A stretch of 17,966 bases of DNA from contig JAISVO010000046.1 in NCBI GenBank assembly GCA_031271525.1, forward strand, positions 1 through 17,966. The letters are read 5' to 3'. The notes beneath the pieces are model-generated. The model was not told the DNA's origin and did not search any database. It saw nothing but the letters and a program-made list of their open reading frames with translations. Source of the stretch: Oscillospiraceae bacterium (GTDB lineage: Bacteria; Bacillota; Clostridia; Oscillospirales; UBA929). Of the stretch, positions 7,059 to 14,482 are shown piece by piece (the first letter of the stretch is position 1; each line of letters opens with the position of its first letter). Position numbers and translations under genes: made by a program.

Positions 7059-7592
7059 GTGAAGAAATTTGTCTGCGCCGTCTGCGGGTATGTCCATGAA
7101 GGGATCGAGCCGCCCGAAAAGTGCCCGCTCTGCGGCGCAACCAAGTTCAACGAAAAAACCGCGGCGGCGTACGCCGACGAGCATGTCATCGGCATCGCGA
7201 AGGGGGTTGACGCCGAAATCCTCGAAGGGCTGCGCCAAAACTTCTCCGGCGAGTGTATGGAAATCGGCATGTATCTCGCGATGAGCCGTCAAGCCGACCG
7301 GGAGGGGTACCCCGAAATCGCCGAGGCGTTCAAGCGGTACGCCTTGGAGGAAGCCGACCACGCGGCGCGTTTCGCCGAGCTTTTGGGCGAGGTGCTGGAA
7401 CCGTCCACCAAGAAAAACCTTGAGGCGCGGGCTGCCGCCGAGCATGGCGCGTGTCAGGGCAAGAAAGACATCGCGGTGAAGGCGAAAGCGCTGAACTACG
7501 ACGCGATCCACGATACCGTCCACGAAATGTGCAAGGACGAGGCCCGCCACGGCAGGGGGTTCCAAGGTCTCCTCGACCGTTATTTTAAGTAG
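7059..7592 (+). CDS. Reverse rubrerythrin (rubredoxin domain first), peroxide/oxygen reductase
   Basis: A 177-residue non-heme iron protein of anaerobes that reduces H2O2 (and O2 in some clostridia) with electrons from NAD(P)H via rubredoxin. The rubredoxin-type Fe(Cys)4 domain is at the N-terminus (CAVCGY at 6-11, CPLCGA at 22-27), followed by the ferritin-like four-helix domain. This order is the reverse of classical rubrerythrin, hence the name. Diiron ligand candidates are E65/E68 (GECMEIGMYL), E97/E98 and H101 (EEADH), and E161 and H164 (DEARH). It starts at GTG 7059 with AAGGAGT 8 bases upstream, which gives the typical MKKFVCAVCGY start. It is followed after 4 bases by an HD-GYP protein, so both share the promoter at 6984-7013. 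Length and residues look complete. Confidence 0.93.
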   Translation: MKKFVCAVCGYVHEGIEPPEKCPLCGATKFNEKTAAAYADEHVIGIAKGVDAEILEGLRQNFSGECMEIGMYLAMSRQADREGYPEIAEAFKRYALEEADHAARFAELLGEVLEPSTKKNLEARAAAEHGACQGKKDIAVKAKALNYDAIHDTVHEMCKDEARHGRGFQGLLDRYFK

Positions 7593-7596
7593 CGTC

Positions 7597-8742
7597 ATGG
7601 ACATCACACGGCATTCGCTGATCTTCGGGCTTTCCTACGCTCTGGACATCGCGGGGAAGAACAACCTCTCCCATTCCAAGAGCACCGCGTACATCGCCGT
7701 GACTCTGGGCCGGGAACTCGGCTTCCCGAACGACGCGCTCCTCTCCCTCTACTACGCGTCCCTCCTCCACGACATCGGTCTCAGCAACGCCTACGAGATG
7801 CTTGACCACTGCGCCATCGGCGATGAAATGCTTCGGAAACTTCCCCCTTTACCGGGGGATGTTCCCGTCGCTGTCCGCTATCACCATGAGTTTACCGACG
7901 GCTCGGGCCCTTTCGGCCTGTCCGGCGGCGAGATTCCGGTCGAGGCGCAGATCATCGCCCTCGGGAGTTTGTTCGACGACACCTTCGGGAAGAAGTCGGG
8001 CGAGTTTGACCGCGCCCTCTTCACCGAGGCGGAGGACTGGATCGGGGCGGCAAAGCCCCTCTTTTTTGAGGACCTCCTGAGCGCCTTTGCGGGGGTCTTA
8101 AAACGGGAGGCCTTCCTCCTCGACTACTTCAACCACGAGACCAAGTACACCCTCTCCCGAAAGGTCGTCCTCGGCGACGACACCCGGTACGGCTACGACG
8201 ACGTCCGGCGGTTCGCCGAGTGCTTCGCGGACATCATCGACCGACGAAGCCCGTTTACATACACCCATTCGAACGGCGTCGCGGAGATTGCCAAACGCGC
8301 GGCGGCGCACCTCGGCTGCGCCGACACCGACATGGTCTATTTGGCGGGCCTTCTCCATGACATCGGAAAGCTTTCGGTGCCGGCCAATATCCTCCATAAA
8401 AACGGCCCCCTCACCCCGGCGGAACGGTTTGAGATCAACAAACACCCCTACTACACCCGGAAGATTCTGGAGCAAATCCCCGGATTTGAGGAGATCACCG
8501 AAATCGCGGCGAACCATCACGAGCGGATCAACGGCACGGGGTACCCCCGCCGCATTCCGGGCCGTGACCTAAACGAGCTGTCCCGCCTCCTCGCGGTCTG
8601 CGATGTCTATCAGGCCATGACCGAGGAACGTCCCTACCGGGCGCCGATGCCGTCGGAAAAAGTCTGGGAGATCGTCGACGGGATGGCGGCCGACGGCAAC
8701 TTGGACCGGGACATGGTTCGGACGCTGAAGGGCGCGCTGTAG
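7597..8742 (+). CDS. Tandem HD / HD-GYP domain protein (putative cyclic-di-nucleotide phosphodiesterase)
   Basis: A 381-residue cytoplasmic protein with two metal-dependent phosphohydrolase domains and no visible sensor or receiver domain. The N-terminal half has H26, H58-D59, then YHHEFTDGSGP (95-105), a decayed HD-GYP-like loop (GSGP for GYP) ending in SLFDD. The C-terminal half has the full set: H224, LLHDIGKLSVP (252-262), H283, NHHERINGTGYP (306-317) and the downstream AVCDVYQAMTEERPYR (333-348). HD-GYP enzymes with these residues hydrolyse c-di-GMP or 3',3'-cGAMP. The start ATG 7597 lies 4 bases after the rubrerythrin stop with little Shine-Dalgarno, so translation is probably coupled. 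The pairing suggests a signal linked to oxidative or redox stress, but that is inference. The first domain may be regulatory or act on a different substrate. Confidence 0.9.
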   Translation: MDITRHSLIFGLSYALDIAGKNNLSHSKSTAYIAVTLGRELGFPNDALLSLYYASLLHDIGLSNAYEMLDHCAIGDEMLRKLPPLPGDVPVAVRYHHEFTDGSGPFGLSGGEIPVEAQIIALGSLFDDTFGKKSGEFDRALFTEAEDWIGAAKPLFFEDLLSAFAGVLKREAFLLDYFNHETKYTLSRKVVLGDDTRYGYDDVRRFAECFADIIDRRSPFTYTHSNGVAEIAKRAAAHLGCADTDMVYLAGLLHDIGKLSVPANILHKNGPLTPAERFEINKHPYYTRKILEQIPGFEEITEIAANHHERINGTGYPRRIPGRDLNELSRLLAVCDVYQAMTEERPYRAPMPSEKVWEIVDGMAADGNLDRDMVRTLKGAL

Positions 8743-8757
8743 AAAACGGACGCGCCG

Positions 8758-9507
8758 TCACCCGAACATCCCGGTCAGCAGCCGCAGGATAAAGCCGTTG
8801 ATATCCGGATACATGCTGTGGATCAGCGCTTGCGCGGTCTTTTGGGAGATTTCCGCGAAATTGAGAGACGTGCCGCCGGTCGCTATCGTGAACGTCCCCT
8901 TTGCCATGCCCCCAATCGCGACCGGAGCGCTGGCGTAGCCGCCTACCGCGACCCGCGAGGCGATTGACACGCCGCCAAAGGCGTACGTCCCAAGCGCGAT
9001 CCCGCCGCAGGCAAGCATCCCGACGGCAACGCCCCCGAGCGCGAAGACGCCGGCCGCAACCGCTCCGAACGCGAGGAGCAGCCCCAGCGCGAAGACGCCG
9101 AAACTGATCATCCCCAAGCTGAGTATCCCGAGGGAGAAGATCCCGACAGACGTGAACCCGAGCGCGAAAACGCCCTTTGCCGGTTTGAAAAACGAATCGC
9201 GTTTCAAACGGACATGCACCAGCGGAAGCCCGAACAGCTTGCGTTTGCTGACATACTCGTAATTCCCTCCACGGCGGCGCACAGTTTTCTTCATCCGTAC
9301 CAATTCCTGAATCATCTCGGACCTGTCGCTGTAGAGGGAATCCATCAACTCGGCCGCCATTTCCTTGGGATCCCCCATCCGGGCGATGGCGGCCTCACCC
9401 CCGGCCTCCTCGATATGCCGGATCAAGTCTTCGGAGAGCCGGCGCTTCACCGGCTCTTCCGCGTCCACATGCCGCATCACTTCTTCCACATACTCAGTTG
9501 CTTTCAT
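8758..9507 (-). CDS. HAAS-domain (DUF1700-like) protein with glycine-every-fifth-residue repeat
   Basis: A 249-residue partner of the PadR regulator. Residues 1-60 match the HAAS helical domain (YVEEVMRHV, KRRLSEDLIRHIEE, MGDPKEMAAELMDSL) commonly encoded next to PadR genes. A basic linker (72-110) leads to a hydrophobic region, 112-200, in which glycine recurs every five residues: 112, 117, 122, 127, 132, 137, 142, then after a one-residue slip 148, 153, 158, 163, 168, 173, 178, with a looser 10-residue spacing to 200. The repeats read G-x-x-(S/A)-(L/F/V). This may be a set of membrane helices or a solenoid (pentapeptide-like) fold; I cannot decide. A short amphipathic tail closes the protein. 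Its start overlaps the padR end by 14 bases, so the two form a coupled pair. HAAS/PadR pairs often respond to envelope stress; the role here is unproven. Confidence 0.85.
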   Translation of the reverse strand: MKATEYVEEVMRHVDAEEPVKRRLSEDLIRHIEEAGGEAAIARMGDPKEMAAELMDSLYSDRSEMIQELVRMKKTVRRRGGNYEYVSKRKLFGLPLVHVRLKRDSFFKPAKGVFALGFTSVGIFSLGILSLGMISFGVFALGLLLAFGAVAAGVFALGGVAVGMLACGGIALGTYAFGGVSIASRVAVGGYASAPVAIGGMAKGTFTIATGGTSLNFAEISQKTAQALIHSMYPDINGFILRLLTGMFG

Positions 9508-9841
9508 GAAATTTCCCTCCCAATATATTCGTTACCGCGTGTATAAACTCGTCCAGCTCCCGCAGCGCTCCGGCGAGGCGCTCCCGTCCCCTGTCCGTCG
9601 CGGTGTAATACTTACGCGGCGCTCCCCGCCGGGTATCGGTGTTTTCCCATACGCTTTTGATATACCCGGCGTCCTCCAGACGGTACAGCACCGGGGAGAG
9701 CGTCCCCTCCTTTGCCGCGAAGGACCCTCCCCCGGCTTCGCCCAGCAGCTCCATCAGCTCGTAACCGTATAGCGTGCCCTCCGAGAGCAGTTTCAACAGC
9801 AGAATGTCCAAAACGCCTTTCTTAAGCTGCTTGCTGTCCAT
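9494..9841 (-). CDS. PadR-family transcriptional regulator
   Basis: A 115-residue winged-helix repressor of the small PadR type. The recognisable core runs from LKKGVLDILLLKLLSEGTLYGYELMELL through GTLSPVLYRLEDAGYIKS to RGAPRKYYTATDRGRERLAG, which gives the helix-turn-helix, the recognition helix and the wing in canonical order. The C-terminal helix is short, as in the subfamily paired with HAAS/DUF1700 proteins. It starts at ATG 9841 behind GGAGGAG. The stop lies inside the first codons of the downstream HAAS gene (14-base overlap). A 16-base-arm palindrome covers its own -10 box, so it very probably represses itself and its partner. The inducer is unknown. Confidence 0.93.
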   Translation of the reverse strand: MDSKQLKKGVLDILLLKLLSEGTLYGYELMELLGEAGGGSFAAKEGTLSPVLYRLEDAGYIKSVWENTDTRRGAPRKYYTATDRGRERLAGALRELDEFIHAVTNILGGKFHESN

Positions 9842-9853
9842 CGGCGCTCCTCC

Positions 9854-9890
9854 GTTACAATATATTTAGCAATACTAAATACATTGTAAC
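9854..9890. promoter_or_regulatory. Palindromic operator for PadR (autorepression site)
   Basis: The arms GTTACAATATATTTAG (9854-9869) and CTAAATACATTGTAAC (9875-9890) are complementary at 15 of 16 positions around a CAATA centre. The outer end of the right arm is the -10 box of the padR promoter, and the left arm ends just before the Shine-Dalgarno. A dimer bound here would block initiation. Its assignment to PadR rests on position and symmetry. Confidence 0.8.
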
Positions 9891-9911
9891 ATCAACTATT
9901 TTTTCTGTCAA
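9883..9911 (-). promoter_or_regulatory. Sigma-A promoter of the padR-HAAS operon
   Basis: On the minus strand TTGACA (9911-9906), a 17-base spacer and TACAAT (9888-9883): a perfect -35 box and a 5/6 -10 box. It overlaps the palindromic operator. Confidence 0.87.
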
Positions 9912-9922
9912 GAAGTTTCCAA

Positions 9923-9952
9923 AAAAATAACCGGGTCGCCCCGGTTATTTTT
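9923..9952 (-). terminator. Intrinsic terminator of the glycan-degradation operon
   Basis: Arms at 9923-9935 and 9940-9952 form a 13-bp stem (core AACCGGG/CCCGGTT) with a four-base loop. On the minus strand it comes right after the GH18 stop codon and ends in a run of seven T, so it is a textbook rho-independent terminator for the operon read from 16512. It also separates that operon from the padR promoter. Confidence 0.9.
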
Positions 9953-9953
9953 G

Positions 9954-11507
9954 TTATGGTTTCCGATTCTTCAGCACAATCCCGAGCACAGCCCCGGCGA
10001 CCAGCACGATCCCCGCGCCGATCCAGACGATCGGGGAAATTCTCATCGGTGCGGACGGCTCTTCGGGTTTCGCGGGAGAGTTTTCCGCGGGTTCGGGGGA
10101 AGGTTGTTCTGGCTCCGGAGAGGAGACGGCGTCTTCCCCCGCCGCCGGCGGCGGTTCATCCTCCGGCGAGGGTTTTTCGTCGTCCGGCAGGGCGACCGGC
10201 TGCGCCGGGTCAGGGGGTCCGCCGACAAAGGCTTGCGCGTTGTAGACCGGGACATCCCCGTCATAGATTCCCAGCCCCTTCGCCATTTGGGAGAGCATCG
10301 GGAAGCCGGCGTCCACCCGGTCGCCCGGGGTATCCCAAACAATCAGGCCGCCGAGTCCCATCTCGTTGATATAATCCAGCTTCGCCTGCAGGGAGCGTTC
10401 GCTCTCATAGCTGTAGAACTGCCCGTAGAAGCCCGAGGCAGGGTCGTTGTTGTAGAGGTATGCCGCCCCGGCTTCCTCGTCGTAGCCGGTTTCCCAGCCC
10501 GGGGTGTTTTCGAGCTGCTTTAACTCATGCCAGTACATCTGCCCGTTGTTCATCGTGCCGAAGCCGACCTGCCGGCTTGGTTTGCCGAGGGCGTCCTCCC
10601 CGTCCTCCGCCTTGACCACCCAGCCGTGGGAATAGAGGGGGGAGCCGAGGTTGATCTTGCCCGGATCAACGCCGAGGGAGATCAGGTACTCCGCCGCTTC
10701 GGAGGCGCTGCTGTTCCCCGCCGTGTATTTTCCGGGGTAGAGCGCCGAGTGGTGGATGATCTGCCCGCTCCAAGGACCGGACATGTCGTAGGTCATGATG
10801 TTGATCCGGTCGACATAGGGAGCGACCGCCGCGAAGTCGAGGGCGATCGAGCCGCTCCGGTAGGAGCCGACGCTGGTGGAGGCACAGAAAGTGATGATGG
10901 CGTCCTCAAAACCGGCGGCGTCGAATCCCTCCCGCATCTCCTTGCAGAGGAGGGTAAAAGTCTCTTTGTCCTTGTTGCTTCCGACGAAACCGGGACCTTC
11001 GCCGTTGCGGGAGGTACCGGGGTATTCCCAATCCACGTCGATCCCGTTCAGGAAGGGGTATTGCGTCATCGTGTCGACGCAGGATTGGATGAACGAGGCG
11101 CGATTTTCGGGTGTGGACGCCATCAGGGAAAACCACTGCCCGCCCCAGCCGCCGATCGACAGCACGACGTCGACGTCGGGGTATAGCTCGGTCATCTCCG
11201 CGTACTGGTCAAACGCGCCGCCGGGACGGAGGTCGCTCCACTCGTCCGAGGTCTTGATCGGGAACTCGGTTTTATCGGCGTTCGGCTCGACGTTCCAAAA
11301 GGCGTGGTTGATGGTGGAGAGCCGGTCCCACGGGAGCTGGCTGACCTCCTGATTCTGGTGCAGCGGCGAGTAGATTGACCAGTTGCTGTAATATACGTTG
11401 AGCTTTTTGGTGTTCTCCGCGGTGCCGTCCGCGCCCGCCGCGAGAGGTACGGCGCAAACAAGCGCCGACGTAATCGCAATCTTCTTCATAATGTCCCGTA
11501 CTGTCAT
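9954..11507 (-). CDS. GH18 chitinase, secreted and C-terminally membrane-anchored
   Basis: A 517-residue chitinase predicted to cut beta-1,4-GlcNAc chains outside the cell. A signal peptide covers about residues 7-26 (MKKIAITSALVCAVPLAAGA). The (beta/alpha)8 GH18 domain spans about 35-415. It has VLSIGGWGG (115-123), the catalytic strand NGIDVDWEYPG with acid Glu161 and the assisting Asp159, NIMTYDMSG (236-244) and the C-terminal tryptophan in LIVWDTPGD (388-396). The first Asp of DxxDxDxE is Asn154. A Pro/Glu/Ser-rich spacer (430-487) and one membrane helix (about 491-512, then KNRKP) hold it at the membrane; no LPxTG or chitin-binding module is seen. The start ATG 11507 overlaps the upstream stop as ATGA, which argues for coupling; ATG 11489 would give the signal peptide alone and is a real alternative. 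It is the last gene of the operon. It could also be an endo-N-acetylglucosaminidase. Confidence 0.9.
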   Translation of the reverse strand: MTVRDIMKKIAITSALVCAVPLAAGADGTAENTKKLNVYYSNWSIYSPLHQNQEVSQLPWDRLSTINHAFWNVEPNADKTEFPIKTSDEWSDLRPGGAFDQYAEMTELYPDVDVVLSIGGWGGQWFSLMASTPENRASFIQSCVDTMTQYPFLNGIDVDWEYPGTSRNGEGPGFVGSNKDKETFTLLCKEMREGFDAAGFEDAIITFCASTSVGSYRSGSIALDFAAVAPYVDRINIMTYDMSGPWSGQIIHHSALYPGKYTAGNSSASEAAEYLISLGVDPGKINLGSPLYSHGWVVKAEDGEDALGKPSRQVGFGTMNNGQMYWHELKQLENTPGWETGYDEEAGAAYLYNNDPASGFYGQFYSYESERSLQAKLDYINEMGLGGLIVWDTPGDRVDAGFPMLSQMAKGLGIYDGDVPVYNAQAFVGGPPDPAQPVALPDDEKPSPEDEPPPAAGEDAVSSPEPEQPSPEPAENSPAKPEEPSAPMRISPIVWIGAGIVLVAGAVLGIVLKNRKP

Positions 11508-14482
11508 GTAAAGTCAACCGTAACCGACGACGCCCTGCCCTCCCGTATCGCGAGTGCGGCTTCGCCTTCGGCGTATCCTCCTTCAAATGTGTAAGTTTTG
11601 GTGTATGTCTTTTCGTTTGTCGTGACCGTCGTCCTGATGGGTTTTACCGCGTCTTTGCCGTAGGTGTTCCCCCGGCTTGGGTTGCGGTAGGTCACCGGCA
11701 CGGTGCGGAAGAGGGAGAACCGGACAGCCCCGTTCTCGGGGAAGAAAGAGCCGGCCAGCGCCGGGTCAAAGGTCAAGCGGAGCGTCCCGTCGGCGGTAAC
11801 CGAAAAGCCCTTGCCGCCTAGGAACATCCGAAGCCACACCGACAGCATCTCGGCGGTGCTGCCGGACAACCGCGCCACAAAACCGCGTCCCGCGACGCCG
11901 GGATCCGGGTTGACGCTAGAGGCGATGAAGGATGAATTCTCCAAGGGGTTCCTCCCGTAGACGGCAGGGTCGAGGAAGGGCGGCAGACCGGTCTTGATAT
12001 CCTCATAGAACTCGTCGTAAAGGCCCGCCCTTAACAGCTCCAGCAGATACTTGAGAGACATGTGCAGGAAGACGGATTCCCGCTCCAGCCAGCCGGGGGT
12101 AAACGCCCGAACCCGCCCGATGTCGTAGGTCTCGCCCTCCAAGCTCACCGAAGTCTTGTACATCCCAAGCTTCTTATCGTACAGCTCGCAGTCCCGTACG
12201 GCGGCGTAGACTTCCTTGGCTTTGCCCGGCGCTGTCTTGAGCTGACGGGCGGGACCCTCCAGAAAGGGCGGCAGCGCCCTGCAGGTAAAGCCTGCGGGGA
12301 ACCCTGTCTCGTCCAGCCCGGTTGGCTCGTAGGTGAGGTAAGTCGGTACCAGCGCGCTCATGGCCTCTGCTTCGGCGAGACCCCTGTTCAGCCGCGCGAG
12401 GAATCGGGAAAGTCCCGCGTGCCAGCCGGGGATCGACTCGGTATCCCCTGTCAGCGACTCCAGTACCGAGGCGCGGTACCCTTCCTTGGCGGTCGCCGAC
12501 GCGTCCCAATAGCGGAAGGGGTCGGCGATACCTTGGATCTTCACAAGGTCATGGTAAAGGTTCGCGGCTTCGATCGGCAGCGTCACCTCGTCGGGGCAGG
12601 TCAGCAGGAAGGTCAGCAGGCGCTTTAACTCGTACGCCTCGCCTACGCCGCTCCCGAACAGCCCCGGGAGCCCGTTCATCGCGTCGTTCCAGCCCGGCTT
12701 GCCGCCGTCCATCTCCAAGCCCCGGCCCAGCGGGTCGAGGGAGGAGAACTTCACCAAGGCGAGGACCGCCATCTTGCCGAGCAGGGTGACCTCGGCAAAG
12801 GAGCCGTCGCGGTTTTTCAGGAACGCCGTGTGCGGGCGTCCCTCGATATGCTCTAACGACTTATACTGCCGCAAGGTATCCCCTTTACGGACATACGCCT
12901 CCCGGCGGGTCAGGATCCGCACCGGGCTTTGGAAGAACCGGTACCCTTCGGCGGACAGCAACCCGTCTTTCCGTTCCGGAAAGACCATCAGATAATTTTC
13001 CACCAGATCAAGGAGGTAGGTCCAGTGGTCGATCCAGTATCCTTCGCCGAACGCCGCGTTGACCAGCTGCTCGCAGCCGGGCAGCGTCTCCTCAAGCTTC
13101 GTGATCGCCTCCTCGGGCGGCACGCCGTGCTCCTTTATGTAGTCTTTGATGAACTGCCCCGCCGTGAACGGCTCTCCGCCGCCTTCGCCGAAGGTCGCGC
13201 CCCGGACCTCCAGCGGGTTGAAGCCGTCCGCCTGCACCAGCGTGAAGAAGGTCTTGATGTTGACCTCCCCCGCCTCGGGGCAGAAGAACACGTCGCTCCG
13301 CCGATTCTGACAGACATCCCTAAAGTTTCCGTTGCCTTGGGAGAAATATTCCGCCGAGAGGGAGAAAAAGTTGTAGTCCCGTTCGGGGTCGCCGTGCTTC
13401 CTGCTATAGAGGTGAAGCACTTTCCCTCCCAAAACTCTCGGGTCGCCCCCGCGCAGGATGTTGTCAAGGTAGTTCTGGCGGATATAGCCATCAAACAGCG
13501 GTTCGGCCGTCTCCGTGGCTACCGCGTCGGTGAGGCGTCCGGTCAGCGCCAGCGCTTCCCGGTACTTTTCCTCGACCCAGCGGACGTCGCACAGCGCTTT
13601 GACGCGGGACCAGATGTTCTCCGGGTCGGCGGTAAAGCCGATCAAGGTGACCCATTGCATACTTTCCCCCGGCGCGGCATCGCTTTTCAGCGGGGTAAAC
13701 GCGCAGGCGTAGCGGTTGGAGAAGATCTGCCACTCACCCGCGCTCCCGGGATACTCACGCGGCTTAGTGAACGCCTCGTCGAACAGGCTGTTCGGGTCGA
13801 TCACAGGGATGATCGGCTTGCCGTTTTCGGCAAAGCTCAGCGAGAAATAGCCGCCCTTGACCGTGCCGACTTCGGCCTCGTCCCCCGGCATCGAGCGGGT
13901 GTGGTAGAGCGGCGCTCCTGTCTCCAGTCCGGACACATGCGCCCAGCTCTTAAAGAGGTTGCTCACCGACTTATACGTGCTGTTGGTCACCCCGTACGGG
14001 ATAATCTGCGTCAAGCCGTCCAGCGCGGAGACGGACATCGGGGCTTCCGACCTGTTTTTCAGCTCACAGCAGCGGACAAGGGCCGAAAAGTTTTCACCCG
14101 GCAGGGTGAAGGTCCGGACGGTGAACTCGTACCCTTCCCCCTCCTCTATGATATGGAACGCGTTCTGGTACATCTTCAGCGTACGGGGTCTTTGAGCAGC
14201 CGGCGAAAAGGGCTCAACCTCCCGCCCGTTGATTTTTAAGAAGGTACGGAACCCCTCGGAGGCAACCCGTTTCAGCGCGGTGTTCGCGGGGTTAAACTCC
14301 ATGATCGCGTGGTCTTTGTTCTCCACGCCGAAGGAGCAGACCCCCTGCCCCCGGTTCGCGTAGTAGAGCCACATGGGGATCCCCGTCTCCCCCGCGAGCC
14401 CCGGCAGGAAGCTCATGAAAGAAGGCGTTTGGTCGTAGTTTTCAATGACGAACGCGCCGTCTTGGTCATACCGGTAGCTCAT
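11504..14482 (-). CDS. Large GH94-like inverting glycoside phosphorylase (candidate GH161 beta-1,3-glucan phosphorylase)
   Basis: A 992-residue cytoplasmic protein with no signal peptide. The layout is that of the GH94/GH149/GH161 phosphorylases: an N-terminal beta-sandwich (about 1-320, opening MSYRYDQDGAFVIENYDQ and IPMWLYYANRGQG), an (alpha/alpha)6 barrel (about 330-900) and a small C-terminal beta domain. The barrel carries GNGNFRDVCQNRRSD (383-397) and GGKPGWNDAMNGLPG (593-607), whose Asp600 aligns with the general acid of GH94. These enzymes use phosphate to release glucose-1-phosphate from the non-reducing end of beta-glucans. The N-terminus and length do not fit cellobiose phosphorylase (about 800 residues). 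The operon partners GH16 and GH30 point to beta-1,3-glucan, so GH161 is my best guess, from memory of that family. It starts at ATG 14482, overlapping the GH30 stop by 4 bases. Automatic pipelines may label it cellobiose phosphorylase. Confidence 0.85.
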   Translation of the reverse strand: MSYRYDQDGAFVIENYDQTPSFMSFLPGLAGETGIPMWLYYANRGQGVCSFGVENKDHAIMEFNPANTALKRVASEGFRTFLKINGREVEPFSPAAQRPRTLKMYQNAFHIIEEGEGYEFTVRTFTLPGENFSALVRCCELKNRSEAPMSVSALDGLTQIIPYGVTNSTYKSVSNLFKSWAHVSGLETGAPLYHTRSMPGDEAEVGTVKGGYFSLSFAENGKPIIPVIDPNSLFDEAFTKPREYPGSAGEWQIFSNRYACAFTPLKSDAAPGESMQWVTLIGFTADPENIWSRVKALCDVRWVEEKYREALALTGRLTDAVATETAEPLFDGYIRQNYLDNILRGGDPRVLGGKVLHLYSRKHGDPERDYNFFSLSAEYFSQGNGNFRDVCQNRRSDVFFCPEAGEVNIKTFFTLVQADGFNPLEVRGATFGEGGGEPFTAGQFIKDYIKEHGVPPEEAITKLEETLPGCEQLVNAAFGEGYWIDHWTYLLDLVENYLMVFPERKDGLLSAEGYRFFQSPVRILTRREAYVRKGDTLRQYKSLEHIEGRPHTAFLKNRDGSFAEVTLLGKMAVLALVKFSSLDPLGRGLEMDGGKPGWNDAMNGLPGLFGSGVGEAYELKRLLTFLLTCPDEVTLPIEAANLYHDLVKIQGIADPFRYWDASATAKEGYRASVLESLTGDTESIPGWHAGLSRFLARLNRGLAEAEAMSALVPTYLTYEPTGLDETGFPAGFTCRALPPFLEGPARQLKTAPGKAKEVYAAVRDCELYDKKLGMYKTSVSLEGETYDIGRVRAFTPGWLERESVFLHMSLKYLLELLRAGLYDEFYEDIKTGLPPFLDPAVYGRNPLENSSFIASSVNPDPGVAGRGFVARLSGSTAEMLSVWLRMFLGGKGFSVTADGTLRLTFDPALAGSFFPENGAVRFSLFRTVPVTYRNPSRGNTYGKDAVKPIRTTVTTNEKTYTKTYTFEGGYAEGEAALAIREGRASSVTVDFT

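Noticed and set aside
8731..8756. GGCGCG/CGCGCC inverted repeat at the end of the HD-GYP gene
   Set aside because: Six-base arms, a 14-base loop and no T-run in a GC-rich region; chance is likely.
12929..14239. Plus-strand reading frame of 436 residues
   Set aside because: It runs antisense inside the phosphorylase gene, which has conserved barrel motifs; the plus frame product shows no family features and no ribosome site of its own.
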